This document shows positions 48,398 to 57,222 of a stretch of DNA of 64,000 bases, one piece after another. This DNA comes from Rhizobium herbae (GTDB lineage: Bacteria > Pseudomonadota > Alphaproteobacteria > Rhizobiales > Rhizobiaceae). The notes under the pieces are model-generated. The model was not told where the DNA came from and did not search any database. It saw only the letters and a list, made by a program, of their open reading frames with translations. Position numbers and translations under genes: made by a program. Each line of letters begins with the position of its first letter. Position 1 is the first letter of the stretch. The DNA is taken from the NCBI RefSeq assembly GCF_017873135.1, contig NZ_JAGGJV010000003.1, positions 186,001 to 250,000 of the forward strand, in the 5' to 3' direction.

Positions 48398-49039
48398 GTG
48401 CAGCCCTATCTGTTCGAACTTGCCTCGCTGATGGCGATCTTTGCCTTCGCCATCGTCTCCCCCGGTGCCGATCTCGCCATGGTCATGCGCCAGTCGCTGA
48501 TGAACGGCCGCCGCTCCGCCATCATCACCTCGTTCGGCGTCGGCACCTCGCTGATGTTCCATGTCACCTACACGATCCTGGGGCTGGGCCTGATCATCTC
48601 GCAGTCGATCACCCTGTTCAACATCGTCAAATGGTGCGGCGTCGCCTACCTGCTCTATATCGGCATCAGGTCGCTGCGCGCCGGCAAGACGGATATGACG
48701 GTAGAGGCTGGGGGCGCCGATGCCGCCGGCAAGAAGCAGTCGGCGCTGAAGGCCTTCGGCCTCGGCTTCGCCGCCAATGCGCTCAACCCCAAGCCTGTGT
48801 TCTTCTTCCTGTCGATCTTCTCGACAGTGGTCGGCGCCCATACGCCGATCGCGGTGAAATTCGGCTATGGCCTTGTCATGGCCAGCTGCCTGATCCTGTG
48901 GTTTGTCGGCGTCAGCCTGTTCATGACGACGCCGAAGATGCGCGCCGCCTTCTCGCGCGCCAGCCTGTGGATCGACCGGGCCAGCGGCCTCGTCTTCATC
49001 GCGCTCGGCCTGAAGCTCGCCACCGAAAAGGCGGCCTGA
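48398..49039 (+). CDS. LysE/RhtB-family amino-acid exporter
   Basis: The 213-residue protein has six TM helices and the family opening FAFAIVSPGADLAMVMRQSL, then KWCGVAYLLYIGIRSLRAG and NALNPKPVFFFLSIF. It probably exports an amino acid or derivative. The start is GTG at 48398. It lies 2 bases before the next gene. No LysG-like regulator is adjacent. Confidence 0.87.
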   Translation: MQPYLFELASLMAIFAFAIVSPGADLAMVMRQSLMNGRRSAIITSFGVGTSLMFHVTYTILGLGLIISQSITLFNIVKWCGVAYLLYIGIRSLRAGKTDMTVEAGGADAAGKKQSALKAFGLGFAANALNPKPVFFFLSIFSTVVGAHTPIAVKFGYGLVMASCLILWFVGVSLFMTTPKMRAAFSRASLWIDRASGLVFIALGLKLATEKAA

Positions 49040-49041
49040 GC

Positions 49042-49536
49042 ATGCGTCTTTCCGTTCCCGCATCGATCCTGAGCGCTTTGCTGGCGGCCACGCCGGCATG
49101 GGCGGCGGATTGCCTGCAGGAACAGGCTGTCTACAGCGATACGGACGGCGCTTACGAGCTGCGTTTCGAGCCGGTGGGCTCGGCCAGCGCCGCCACCAGC
49201 AACCATTTCAAGGTCAAGGTCGCCAAGACGGATCTCGTGCTTGACGGCATCGTCATGCAGTCCGGCGACCCCGTGCGCGCCAATGGCATGATCATGAACA
49301 AATGCCCGGAAGGCGATGTGACCGGCGACGACATTGCCGCCTGCACCATCTGGGAAGGCGTGATCTATTCCGTCAGCGCCGACGGCAAGGTCGCCTCGCT
49401 GCCGGGGGAAGGCATGGAGGCGGCTCCGCAATTGCTGCTGCCGGATTTCGGCCCCGCCATCCGCAATTCGTCGATCTGGGGCAAGGCGACGGTCGCGCCA
49501 TGGGATGTCCTGACCTTCAAGGAATGCGCCCAATGA
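49042..49536 (+). CDS. periplasmic protein of unknown function
   Basis: The 164-residue product has a signal peptide (MRLSVPASILSALLAATPAW, cleavage at AWA-AD). The mature part has four Cys (DCLQEQ, NKCPEGD, ACTIWEG, ECAQ) that may form disulfides, and strand-rich segments. No domain is recognised. It starts 2 bases after the LysE-type stop, and its stop overlaps the SDR start (ATGA). Confidence 0.72.
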   Translation: MRLSVPASILSALLAATPAWAADCLQEQAVYSDTDGAYELRFEPVGSASAATSNHFKVKVAKTDLVLDGIVMQSGDPVRANGMIMNKCPEGDVTGDDIAACTIWEGVIYSVSADGKVASLPGEGMEAAPQLLLPDFGPAIRNSSIWGKATVAPWDVLTFKECAQ

Positions 49537-50291
49537 CATCAAGCGAAACCCCCGTTCTGCTGGTGACCGGCGGCAGCCGCGGCATCGGCGCGGCCATCTG
49601 CCTGTCGGCCGCCGCGCAAGGCTGGGCGGTTGCCGTCAACTATGCCTCGAACCGGCCGGCTGCCGATGCGGTCGTCGCCGTGATCGAGGCGGCCGGCGGC
49701 ACGGCCATCGCGGTGGAAGGCGATGTCGGCAGCGAGACGGGCATCGCCGCGATCTTCGCCGCGGTGGACAAGGCCTTCGGCCGCCTCGACGGGCTGGTCA
49801 ACAATGCCGGCATCGTCGGGCTTCCGGCGCGGATCGACGAGATCACGCCGGACCGGCTCGACCGCATGCTGCGCGTCAATGTCTCCGGATCGATCCTCTG
49901 CGCGGCAGCCGCCGTCCGGCGCATGTCGGTCCGACATGGCGGCAAGGGCGGGGTCATCGTCAATATCTCCTCGATGGCCGCCGTTCTCGGCTCGGCCGGG
50001 CAATATGTCGATTATGCCGCCTCCAAGGGCGCCATCGATACCTTCACCGTCGGCCTGTCGCGCGAGGTGGTCTCGGACGGCATCCGCGTCAACGCGGTGC
50101 GGCCGGGCGTCATCGATACCGACATCCACGCCTCGGGCGGTCTGCCGGATCGCGCCCGCGATCTCGGACCAACCATTCCGATGAAACGGCCGGGCACCGC
50201 CCAGGAGGTCGCCGATGCCGTTCTCTACCTGCTTTCCCCTTCGTCGTCCTATGTAACGGGCGCCATTCTCAACGTCAGCGGCGGACGCTAG
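49533..50291 (+). CDS. short-chain dehydrogenase/reductase
   Basis: The 252-residue SDR has the NAD(P)-binding TGGSRGIG, NNAG motif in LVNNAGIVG, catalytic Ser in VNISSMAAV and YxxxK in YAASKGAID, and a C-terminal VRPGVIDTDIHASGG. The pattern is close to glucose-1-dehydrogenase or FabG-like oxidoreductases. Substrate is unknown. The ATG at 49533 overlaps the stop of the preceding gene, and lpdA follows by 23 bases. Confidence 0.87.
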   Translation: MTSSETPVLLVTGGSRGIGAAICLSAAAQGWAVAVNYASNRPAADAVVAVIEAAGGTAIAVEGDVGSETGIAAIFAAVDKAFGRLDGLVNNAGIVGLPARIDEITPDRLDRMLRVNVSGSILCAAAAVRRMSVRHGGKGGVIVNISSMAAVLGSAGQYVDYAASKGAIDTFTVGLSREVVSDGIRVNAVRPGVIDTDIHASGGLPDRARDLGPTIPMKRPGTAQEVADAVLYLLSPSSSYVTGAILNVSGGR

Positions 50292-50314
50292 CCGCTCTCA
50301 GGAAGGACTTTTTC

Positions 50315-51721
50315 ATGGCTTATGATCTCATCGTTATCGGCACCGGCCCCGGCGGCTATGTCTGCGCCATCAAGGCGGCCCAGCTCGGCCTCAAGGTCGG
50401 CGTCATCGAGAAGCGTGCCACCTATGGCGGCACCTGCCTCAACATCGGCTGCATCCCCTCCAAGGCGCTGCTGCATGCCTCGGAAGTCTTCCACCAGACC
50501 GGCCACGGCATCGATGCGCTCGGCGTCGAGGTGTCCGCACCGAAGCTCAACCTCTCCAAGATGCTCGCCCACAAGGACGCGACGGTAAAGTCGAACGTCG
50601 ATGGCGTCGCCTTCCTGTTCAAGAAGAACAAGATCGATGCCTTCCAGGGCACCGGCAAGGTTCTCGGCGAAGGCAAGGTCTCCGTCACCAATGACAAGGG
50701 CGAAGAGCAGGTCATCGAGACGAAGAATGTCGTCATCGCCACCGGTTCCGATGTCGCCGGCATCCCGGGCGTCGAGGTCGAGATTGACGAGACGGTCATC
50801 ATCTCCTCCACCGGCGGCCTCGCACTTGAAAAGGTACCCGCCACCATGGTCGTCGTCGGCGGCGGCGTCATCGGGCTCGAGCTCGGCTCGGTCTGGTCGC
50901 GCCTCGGCGCCAAGGTCACGGTGGTCGAATATCTCGACACCATCCTCGGCGGCATGGACGGCGAGGTTTCCAAGCAGTTCCAGCGCATGCTGGCCAAGCA
51001 AGGCATCGACTTCAAGCTCGGCGCCAAGGTGACTGGCGTCGTCAAGTCGGGCAAGGGCGCCAAGGTAACCTATGAACCGGTCAAGGGCGGCGATGCCGCG
51101 ACGATCGATGCCGACGTCGTGCTGATCGCCACCGGCCGCAAGCCGTTCACCGACGGTCTCGGCCTTGCCGAAGCCGGCGTCGTCATGGACAAGCGCGGCC
51201 GCGTCGAGATCGACGGTCACTTCCAGACCAGCGTTACCGGCATCTATGCGCTGGGTGACGTCGTGCGCGGCCCGATGCTGGCGCACAAGGCGGAAGACGA
51301 GGGTGTCGCCGTCGCCGAGATCATCGCCGGCCAGGCCGGCCACGTGAACTATGACGTCATTCCGAGCGTCGTCTATACCCAGCCGGAAGTCGCCTCCGTC
51401 GGCAAGACCGAGGAAGAGCTGAAGGCCGCTGGTATCGCCTACAAGGTCGGCAAGTTCCCGTTCACCGCCAACGGCCGTGCGCGGGCGATGCTGCAGACGG
51501 ACGGTTTCGTCAAGATCCTTGCCGACAAGGACACCGACCGGGTTCTCGGCGGCCATATCGTCGGCTTCGGCGCCGGCGAAATGATCCACGAGATCACCGT
51601 GCTGATGGAATTCGGCGGCTCGTCGGAAGACCTCGGCCGCACCTGCCACGCCCATCCGACCATGTCGGAAGCGGTCAAGGAAGCGGCGCTCGCCACCTTC
51701 TTCAAGCCGATCCATATGTAA
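50315..51721 (+). CDS. lpdA: dihydrolipoyl dehydrogenase (E3)
   Basis: The 468-residue protein has FAD-binding GTGPGGYVCAIKAA and redox-active Cys41 and Cys46 in GGTCLNIGCIPSKALL. The NAD domain has VVVGGGVIGLELGSVW, and the C-terminal His-Glu pair lies in HAHPTMSEAVKEA. It reoxidises the lipoyl groups of SucB in the 2-oxoglutarate dehydrogenase complex. Lysine- and glycine-rich segments are normal. A hairpin follows the stop. Confidence 0.97.
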   Translation: MAYDLIVIGTGPGGYVCAIKAAQLGLKVGVIEKRATYGGTCLNIGCIPSKALLHASEVFHQTGHGIDALGVEVSAPKLNLSKMLAHKDATVKSNVDGVAFLFKKNKIDAFQGTGKVLGEGKVSVTNDKGEEQVIETKNVVIATGSDVAGIPGVEVEIDETVIISSTGGLALEKVPATMVVVGGGVIGLELGSVWSRLGAKVTVVEYLDTILGGMDGEVSKQFQRMLAKQGIDFKLGAKVTGVVKSGKGAKVTYEPVKGGDAATIDADVVLIATGRKPFTDGLGLAEAGVVMDKRGRVEIDGHFQTSVTGIYALGDVVRGPMLAHKAEDEGVAVAEIIAGQAGHVNYDVIPSVVYTQPEVASVGKTEEELKAAGIAYKVGKFPFTANGRARAMLQTDGFVKILADKDTDRVLGGHIVGFGAGEMIHEITVLMEFGGSSEDLGRTCHAHPTMSEAVKEAALATFFKPIHM

Positions 51722-51729
51722 GACAACGC

Positions 51730-51760
51730 GCAAAGGGGCCGTGACAATCGGCCCCTTTGC
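51730..51760. terminator. hairpin after lpdA
   Basis: GCAAAGGGGCCG / CGGCCCCTTTGC, a perfect 12-base stem with loop TGACAAT, starts 9 bases after the lpdA stop. There is no T-run, but its position and strength suit termination of the suc-lpd transcript. Confidence 0.65.
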
Positions 51761-51809
51761 GGCTCTCCGCCGGGCGGCCTATTCTTGCCGCATCGAGGGA
51801 GAACATGCC

Positions 51810-52307
51810 ATGGCACAGCGCACGCACACAGTTCCGGTCACCCTGCCGCATCCGGCATTGCCCCTGGCCGACTGGGCGGATTGTTACGAACGTGTGATCC
51901 CGGGCCAACCGACGACCGCGATCTCCGCCGCCAGGCGTGCACTGGGTGATTTTGCGGCCTGGGTCCGGGCTCTGATGTGGCTGCGAAACGCCGCCGTCAG
52001 CCCGTTCGGCCTGAAGGGCTCGGGGCATGATCGCGACAGCAAGGCGGAAATGATCGGCTTTTTTCCCGTGATTTCCCGGTCGGGTGAACAGGCCGTGCTC
52101 GGCTTCGACGACACTCATCTCGATTTTCGCATCGTCATCGATGTCCGCCCGGCCGGCGAGCTGGCCCAGAGGATCAGCGTGACGACGCTGGTTCATCGCA
52201 AGATTTTGCTCGGCAAGGTCTACATCGCCGTCATCACGCCGTTTCATCGGCTGATCGTCAAAACCATGCTGCTGCGGCTTGCCCGTCCTGTTACGGCTAT
52301 AAGCTGA
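51810..52307 (+). CDS. DUF2867-type protein
   Basis: The 165-residue protein starts MAQRTHTVPV. Its features, LPLADWADCYERVI, a central GFFPVISRSGEQAVLGFDDTH, HLDFRIVIDVRP and VHRKILLGKVYIAVITPFHR, match the DUF2867 group often found near stress-related genes. Function is unknown. GAGGGAGAAC lies upstream of the ATG. It stands alone between the lpdA hairpin and the cyclase gene. Confidence 0.73.
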   Translation: MAQRTHTVPVTLPHPALPLADWADCYERVIPGQPTTAISAARRALGDFAAWVRALMWLRNAAVSPFGLKGSGHDRDSKAEMIGFFPVISRSGEQAVLGFDDTHLDFRIVIDVRPAGELAQRISVTTLVHRKILLGKVYIAVITPFHRLIVKTMLLRLARPVTAIS

Positions 52308-52443
52308 GGCTTTCTCCGGTAGCCTGAAAGAGGCCGTGGGATATTTGACGGCCGTCGCTCGGCTCCGCCCTTGTAAAACCACGTTTCCGCACCAGTTTTT
52401 CCTATCGGCGCAACAGGTGCCGATCGCCCAATGGCAGGTACCC

Positions 52444-53712
52444 GTGGCATCCGATTACACTGCGCCCAAAATCACCACACCGATGGCATCGACGGTCATC
52501 CGGCGTATCGGCTACGAGGCGGGACAGAACCTGCGGCTGATCACGGCCGGCACGGTTATCTTCATCGTCCTGCTCCTGCTCGCATCCTTCTGGGTTTCCA
52601 AGAAGGGGCAGGAGGCCGACGAGGCGGTGGCGCATACCGTTCACAACGAGCGCCTCATTTCCGTCGTTCAATCCCAGCTTCAGGATGCGGAGATCGGGCA
52701 GCGCGGCTATCTGCTGACAGGCGATTCCTTCTACCTCGAGCCCTACGACAAGGCCATCAGCGCGATCAATGCCAGTGTAGAAGCGCTCGGCAACGGCGTT
52801 GCCGACAATCGCCGCCAGGACGGCAACATCGCGGTGCTGCGGTCGCTGACCACCCAGAAACTCTCCGAACTGCGCCAGACCGTCGAGCGGCGCCGTTCCG
52901 GCGACGAAGCGGCGGCGGTCTCGGTCCTGCGCGGCGGTCAGGGCAAGGTGCTGATGGACGGCGTGCGCGACGTTCTCGAGCGCATGCGCACCGAGGAGGA
53001 AAGCCTGATGACGGTGCGAGCCAATCAGGCACGCCGTGCCGGGTTCGTGCTGGAGATGATGGTCATCGGACTGGCGCTGCTGACCGCCCTGATGGGGGTG
53101 ATCGCCGTGCGTGCGACGCTGCGCCGCGCCCGATCGGCGGAGGCGTCGCGCGATGAATTGCTACAGCATCTCGACCGCAAGCTTCTGGCCATCATGGCGG
53201 CCGATATCGTCGGCTACAGCCGGATGATGGAGGGGAACGAGGCCCGGACATTGTCGCGGCTCAAGGATGTTCGGGACCGCATCGATCCGATCATTGCCAG
53301 CCATGGCGGCAGCATCGTCACCACGGCCGGCGACAGCGTGCTCGTCGCCTTTGCCAGCGCCCTGTCGGCGATCGATTGCGCCGTGGAGATTCAAGGGTCG
53401 ATGGCAACCGACAATGCCGAACTGCCGGAGGACCAGCACCTGATGTTCCGCATCGGCATCAATGTCGGCGATGTCATCGTCCAGGATGGCGACGTCTTTG
53501 GCGATACCGTGAATGTGGCGGCGCGGCTGGAGCCGATGGCGGACCCCGGCGGCATCTGCATCTCCCGCGCGGTGCGCGATCACATCCGCAAGCAGAGGCA
53601 CCTGAGCTTCGACGACCTAGGTTTTCTGACAGTCAAGAACATCGCCCACCCCGTCAGCGCCTTCCGGGTACGCTTCGAGCCAGCGGTCCAGGTCGTGGAA
53701 GCATTGAGCTGA
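52444..53712 (+). CDS. CHASE3-domain adenylate/guanylate cyclase
   Basis: The protein has about 422 residues. One TM helix (TAGTVIFIVLLLLASFWVSK) is followed by a periplasmic CHASE3 domain (QDAEIGQRGYLLTGDSFYLEPY), a second TM helix (VLEMMVIGLALLTALMGVIA), and a class III cyclase domain with metal Asp in AIMAADIVGYSRMME and GDSVLVAFASAL, plus GDVFGDTVNVAARLE. The CHASE3 domain would sense an extracellular signal and control cAMP formation. The start is uncertain: GTG 52444 with AGGT nearby, or ATG 52483, or an earlier GTG 52336. Confidence 0.85.
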   Translation: MASDYTAPKITTPMASTVIRRIGYEAGQNLRLITAGTVIFIVLLLLASFWVSKKGQEADEAVAHTVHNERLISVVQSQLQDAEIGQRGYLLTGDSFYLEPYDKAISAINASVEALGNGVADNRRQDGNIAVLRSLTTQKLSELRQTVERRRSGDEAAAVSVLRGGQGKVLMDGVRDVLERMRTEEESLMTVRANQARRAGFVLEMMVIGLALLTALMGVIAVRATLRRARSAEASRDELLQHLDRKLLAIMAADIVGYSRMMEGNEARTLSRLKDVRDRIDPIIASHGGSIVTTAGDSVLVAFASALSAIDCAVEIQGSMATDNAELPEDQHLMFRIGINVGDVIVQDGDVFGDTVNVAARLEPMADPGGICISRAVRDHIRKQRHLSFDDLGFLTVKNIAHPVSAFRVRFEPAVQVVEALS

Positions 53713-53763
53713 CACATAGGATTTTTCCTGCAGTGTCTTATGCGGTTTCCGGCCGCTCGACCG

Positions 53764-53866
53764 GAGATCGAGGAGACCTACCCCCCTCTGTCACTTCGTG
53801 ACATCTCCCCCTCAAGGGGGAGATTTCGGCGTCGCCGACAGAGGGGGGTCTGCCAACCCCGATCTC
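53764..53866. repeat. palindromic element family B, copy 3 (short)
   Basis: ACCCCCCTCTGTC and GACAGAGGGGGGT ends flank hairpins ACTTCGTGACATCTCCCCC and its partners. Locus-specific arms GAGATCG (53764-53770) and CGATCTC (53860-53866) are exact complements. It lies between the convergent cyclase and ftsZ2 genes, 5 bases from the ftsZ2 stop. Confidence 0.87.
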
Positions 53867-53871
53867 GAAAT

Positions 53872-54903
53872 TTACTGCAGCGTCCGCGGCTGAATTTGTC
53901 CCGGCAGGTCGGCCGTAACATTTGCGCTGGCGCCGGGTGCCTGCGCATCAAGCCCCGTGGCCACGACCGAAACCCGGAAAACGCCGTCGAGGCTCTTGTC
54001 GAAGATCGCGCCGACGACGATGTCGGCATCCTCGTAGACTTCCTCGCGGATGCGGGTCGCGGCCTCGTCCACCTCGAACAGGGTCATGTCGGAGCCGCCG
54101 GAAATCGAGATCAGCACGCCCTTGGCACCCTTCATCGACACTTCGCTGAGCAGCGGATTGGCGATCGCCGCTTCGGCAGCCTTCGAGGCCCGGCCGTCGC
54201 CGCTCGCTTCGCCGGTGCCCATCATCGCCCGGCCCATGCCCTTCATCACCGATTTGACGTCGGCGAAGTCGAGATTGATCAGGCCTTCCTTGACGATCAG
54301 GTCGGTGATGCAGCCGACGCCGGAGTAAAGAACCCGGTCGGCGATGACGAAGGCATCGGCAAAGGTGGTCTTGGCATCGGCGATGCGGAAGAGGTTCTGG
54401 TTGGGGATGACGATGACGGTATCGGCGGCCTCGCGCAGCCGCTCGATGCCCTCTTCGGCCGACTGCATGCGGCGCTTGCCCTCGAAGCTGAACGGCTTGG
54501 TGACGACGGCGACCGTCAGGATGCCGGCATTGCGGGCGGCCTGCGCGATGACGGGGGCCGCCCCGGTGCCGGTGCCGCCGCCCATGCCGGCGGTGACGAA
54601 GCACATATGCGTGCCGCCGAGATGATCCATGATCTCGTCGATCGATTCTTCCGCCGCCGCGCGGCCGACTTCCGGCAGCGAACCGGCGCCGAGCCCTTCG
54701 GTCACCTGCGCACCGAGCTGGATCAGCCGTGTCGCCTTCGACATGGTCAGCGCCTGCGCATCCGTATTGGCGGCGACGAATTCGGCGCCCTGCAGGCCCT
54801 CGGTGATCATGTTGTTGATGGCATTGCCGCCGCCGCCGCCGACGCCGATGACGGTGATCTTCGGTCTCATTTCCGAAATCACCGGTTTCTTGATCTCTGT
54901 CAT
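53872..54903 (-). CDS. ftsZ2: FtsZ2-type tubulin homologue without C-terminal tail
   Basis: The 343-residue protein has the GTP-binding GGGTGTG (residues 108-114), [15 protein letters not shown], and the T7 loop [11 protein letters not shown]. It ends soon after the globular domain (QPRTLQ) and lacks the long linker and the C-terminal peptide that binds FtsA and other partners. This matches the extra short FtsZ of rhizobia (FtsZ2 in Sinorhizobium, FtsZ1/FtsZ3 in Agrobacterium). AAGGAG lies 7 bases before the ATG at 54903. Upstream frame extension is rejected. Confidence 0.88.
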   Translation of the reverse strand: MTEIKKPVISEMRPKITVIGVGGGGGNAINNMITEGLQGAEFVAANTDAQALTMSKATRLIQLGAQVTEGLGAGSLPEVGRAAAEESIDEIMDHLGGTHMCFVTAGMGGGTGTGAAPVIAQAARNAGILTVAVVTKPFSFEGKRRMQSAEEGIERLREAADTVIVIPNQNLFRIADAKTTFADAFVIADRVLYSGVGCITDLIVKEGLINLDFADVKSVMKGMGRAMMGTGEASGDGRASKAAEAAIANPLLSEVSMKGAKGVLISISGGSDMTLFEVDEAATRIREEVYEDADIVVGAIFDKSLDGVFRVSVVATGLDAQAPGASANVTADLPGQIQPRTLQ

Positions 54904-55289
54904 CTCGTCTCTCCTTGGACGTGCTGCGGCCCCGGCATGTGGAAGCGCGTTCCGGGAGCCGCAATCGAATGCGAAGCGGAGCGGGCGCGAATCAGGCCGC
55001 CGCAGGTTAGGTTGGCAAAAAGGCAGAGAGACGGCACGGGTGCAAGAGTCACAGCTGAATTTGGTTCGTCGGCGAACGTCCTGGCGGGTCGCCTTGGCTG
55101 GCTGGGTCGTCATTGGAGGAGGCAAAACCACTCTGCCGGACGAATTCGCCCCGGTTCCGGGCATCCCCCAAAAGCGGGAGACGTCTCGGGGTTTTTTCTC
55201 GATCATGGACAAAGCGACCCCCATCCGCATTGCCTCTCCTGCCCGCCTCCCCATAGGATGCACTTCCCCACCTCGCCCGGAGCCCTCCC
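54904..55289. other. intergenic region between ftsZ2 and the agmatinase-type gene
   Basis: The 386 bases between divergent genes must hold both promoters. A G+C-rich block (55163-55190) ending in GGGGTTTTTT is hairpin-like, but pairing is imperfect. Short frames here have no ribosome site or family pattern. No repeat family was found. Confidence 0.45.
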
Positions 55290-56255
55290 GTGACCACGAA
55301 TTTCCACCAGCCCGTCGATGCCGCCGAAGTGCCGCGTTTTGCCGGACACTCCACCTTCATGCGGCTGCCCGCCGTCACATCGGCCGCCGGTCTCGACATC
55401 GCGCTGGTCGGCATTCCGTGGGATGGCGGCACGACCAACCGGGCCGGCGCCCGCCATGGCCCGCGCGAAATGCGCAACCAGTCGAGCCTGATGCGCCGCG
55501 TCCATCATGTCTCCGGCACCGAACCGTTCAGCATCGCCAACGTCGCCGATGTCGGCGACCTCTCCGTCAATCCGATCGATCTCATGGACGGCCTGAAACG
55601 CATCGAGGACGGCATGCGGACGATCGTCGAGGCCCGCGCCATCCCGCTGTCGGCCGGCGGCGATCACCTGACGACGCTGCCGGTCCTCAGAGCAGTCGCT
55701 GCGGGGCGCCCCGTCGGCCTCATCCATTTCGATGCCCATTCCGACACCAACGACACCTATTTCGGCGGCAATCCCTATACCCACGGCACCCCCTTCCGCC
55801 GCGCCATCGAGGAAGGCCTTATCGATCCGAAGCGCATGGTGCAGATCGGCATCCGCGGCTCGATCTACGAGCCCGGCGAGCATGACTGGGCCCGTGCGCA
55901 GGGAATCCGCGTGATCTACATGGAGGAATTCATCCGTCGCGGGGCCGAAGACGTGATGGCGGAGGCCCGCGCCATTGCCGGCAGCGGCCCCACCTATGTC
56001 AGCTTCGACATCGACAGCATCGACCCTTCCATGGCGCCCGGAACCGGCACGCCCGAGATCGGCGGGTTTACCACGCGCGAGGCACAGGCGCTGGTGCGCC
56101 TGCTTGACGGCGTCGATATTGTCGGCGCCGACGTGGTCGAAGTCTCGCCGCCCTTCGATCTCGCCGGCATGACGGCGCTGGCCGGCGCCACCATGATGTT
56201 CGAGCTTTTGTGCGTGATGGCGACATCGGTGGCAAAACGGCGCGCCGGGAGCTGA
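55290..56255 (+). CDS. speB: agmatinase/ureohydrolase-family enzyme
   Basis: The 321-residue protein has all manganese ligands of the ureohydrolase family: GGDH (His126), DAHSD (Asp148, His150, Asp152) and SFDIDSIDP. It opens [13 protein letters not shown] and has [18 protein letters not shown]. It releases urea from agmatine or a related guanidino compound; relatives act on guanidinobutyrate or guanidinopropionate, so the symbol is provisional. The start is GTG at 55290. It is divergent from ftsZ2. Confidence 0.83.
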   Translation: MTTNFHQPVDAAEVPRFAGHSTFMRLPAVTSAAGLDIALVGIPWDGGTTNRAGARHGPREMRNQSSLMRRVHHVSGTEPFSIANVADVGDLSVNPIDLMDGLKRIEDGMRTIVEARAIPLSAGGDHLTTLPVLRAVAAGRPVGLIHFDAHSDTNDTYFGGNPYTHGTPFRRAIEEGLIDPKRMVQIGIRGSIYEPGEHDWARAQGIRVIYMEEFIRRGAEDVMAEARAIAGSGPTYVSFDIDSIDPSMAPGTGTPEIGGFTTREAQALVRLLDGVDIVGADVVEVSPPFDLAGMTALAGATMMFELLCVMATSVAKRRAGS

Positions 56256-56870
56256 GGCCCATCATCGACCGCGTATTCCACGCCGCCGCGCACGCAACGG
56301 CCGGTCAGCACAGCGGCGTTGCAGGAGAGGACACCGGACATTTTTTCGGTTTCGAGCGTTTGGGACACCATCCCGAATCCTGGATGCGCGGCACCTTTTC
56401 TGACAAATTTTCATCCCCGTTTTTCCCCGCCTCGAAAAACCGTGTCATCCTGACGTCGTTCCGCCAATGGATACGCTGCCAGGCGTGGCAGTGAGGCGGA
56501 GCCGGTGCCGGATGGGGGACAGACGTAAGCCTTCATCCGGTGGATTGGCAGAAAATGGTTTCCCTCTCGTCTGCAAAATGGCGGGGCGTGCCTGTGAGGC
56601 ACACATGAGGACCGGTGACTGATAGCGCGAAAGCGATATCTTTCGTGGCGCGGCGATGACAATCGTGAGCGCCACCCTGGCAAAGGCCGCCGATCATCCG
56701 CGCAGAGAAACCGGAGTTGCCCGTCGACCAACACTGAACGGGGCGCTGGAAGGCGTCATATACATTACTTAGTCATCGGCACTTTCCAGCGCCCCGGCCA
56801 AGTAAACGAAGAGCAAACCCACGGCGGATTTTCCGGGCGTGGCTGAAAGTGTTTGAGGCCACCGCGCGCT

Positions 56871-57002
56871 CCCTCTTCTCCCCAGCGGGGAGAAGGTGGC
56901 CCGCAGGGCCGGATGAGGGGGCCACACGCTCCGAACGTACCGAACCACCCCCTCATCGCCTCGCCGTCGCTCGGCACTTCTCCCCGCCGGGGAGAAGAGG
57001 GA
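56871..57002. repeat. palindromic element family A, copy 3
   Basis: CCCTCTTCTCCCCAGCGGGG at the left, GGGGAGAAGAGGG at the right, with GGATGAGGGG and CCCCTCATCGCC blocks inside in the same order as other copies. Confidence 0.85.
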
Positions 57003-57005
57003 GTT

Positions 57006-57144
57006 CCACCTCCCCCTTGAGGGGGGAGGTCGCCGCAACGCGGCGGGTGGGGGTGACCACCGCGAACACGAGAGACAATCGAATATGCCGCGGATCACCC
57101 CACCCCGGCACGGCGTGCCGACCCTCCCCCTCGAGGGGAGGGTG
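57006..57144. repeat. palindromic element family C
   Basis: Paired blocks CCACCTCCCCCTTGAGGGGG and ACCCTCCCCCTCGAGGGGAG face each other, with GGTGGGGGTGA/TCACCCCACC and GCCGC blocks between. It abuts family A copy 3 and ends about 80 bases before dapF. It is seen once in the window. Confidence 0.75.
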
Positions 57145-57222
57145 AAGATGCACGGCCGCCCCACTGGTAATTTCCACGCATTTCCGCCATATACACGCCA
57201 ACAAACACTGGAAATGGACGTC

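Larger units (their letters stand above)
56256..57222. other. long non-coding region before dapF
   Basis: No gene is supported in these 967 bases. The first 480 bases have lower coding character; the only frames encode Arg-rich or Cys-rich nonsense. At 56740-56795, GGGGCGCTGGAA and TTCCAGCGCCCC (12-base arms) flank a 32-base loop. Family A copy 3 (56871-57002) and a family C element (57006-57144) follow. The stretch looks like a site that accumulates repeats, possibly with a decayed gene or small RNA. Confidence 0.6.

Noticed and set aside
56411..56734. A 107-codon minus-strand frame in the region before dapF
   Set aside because: Translation is Arg-, Ser- and Cys-rich without pattern; no ribosome site; it lies in a repeat-rich non-coding stretch.
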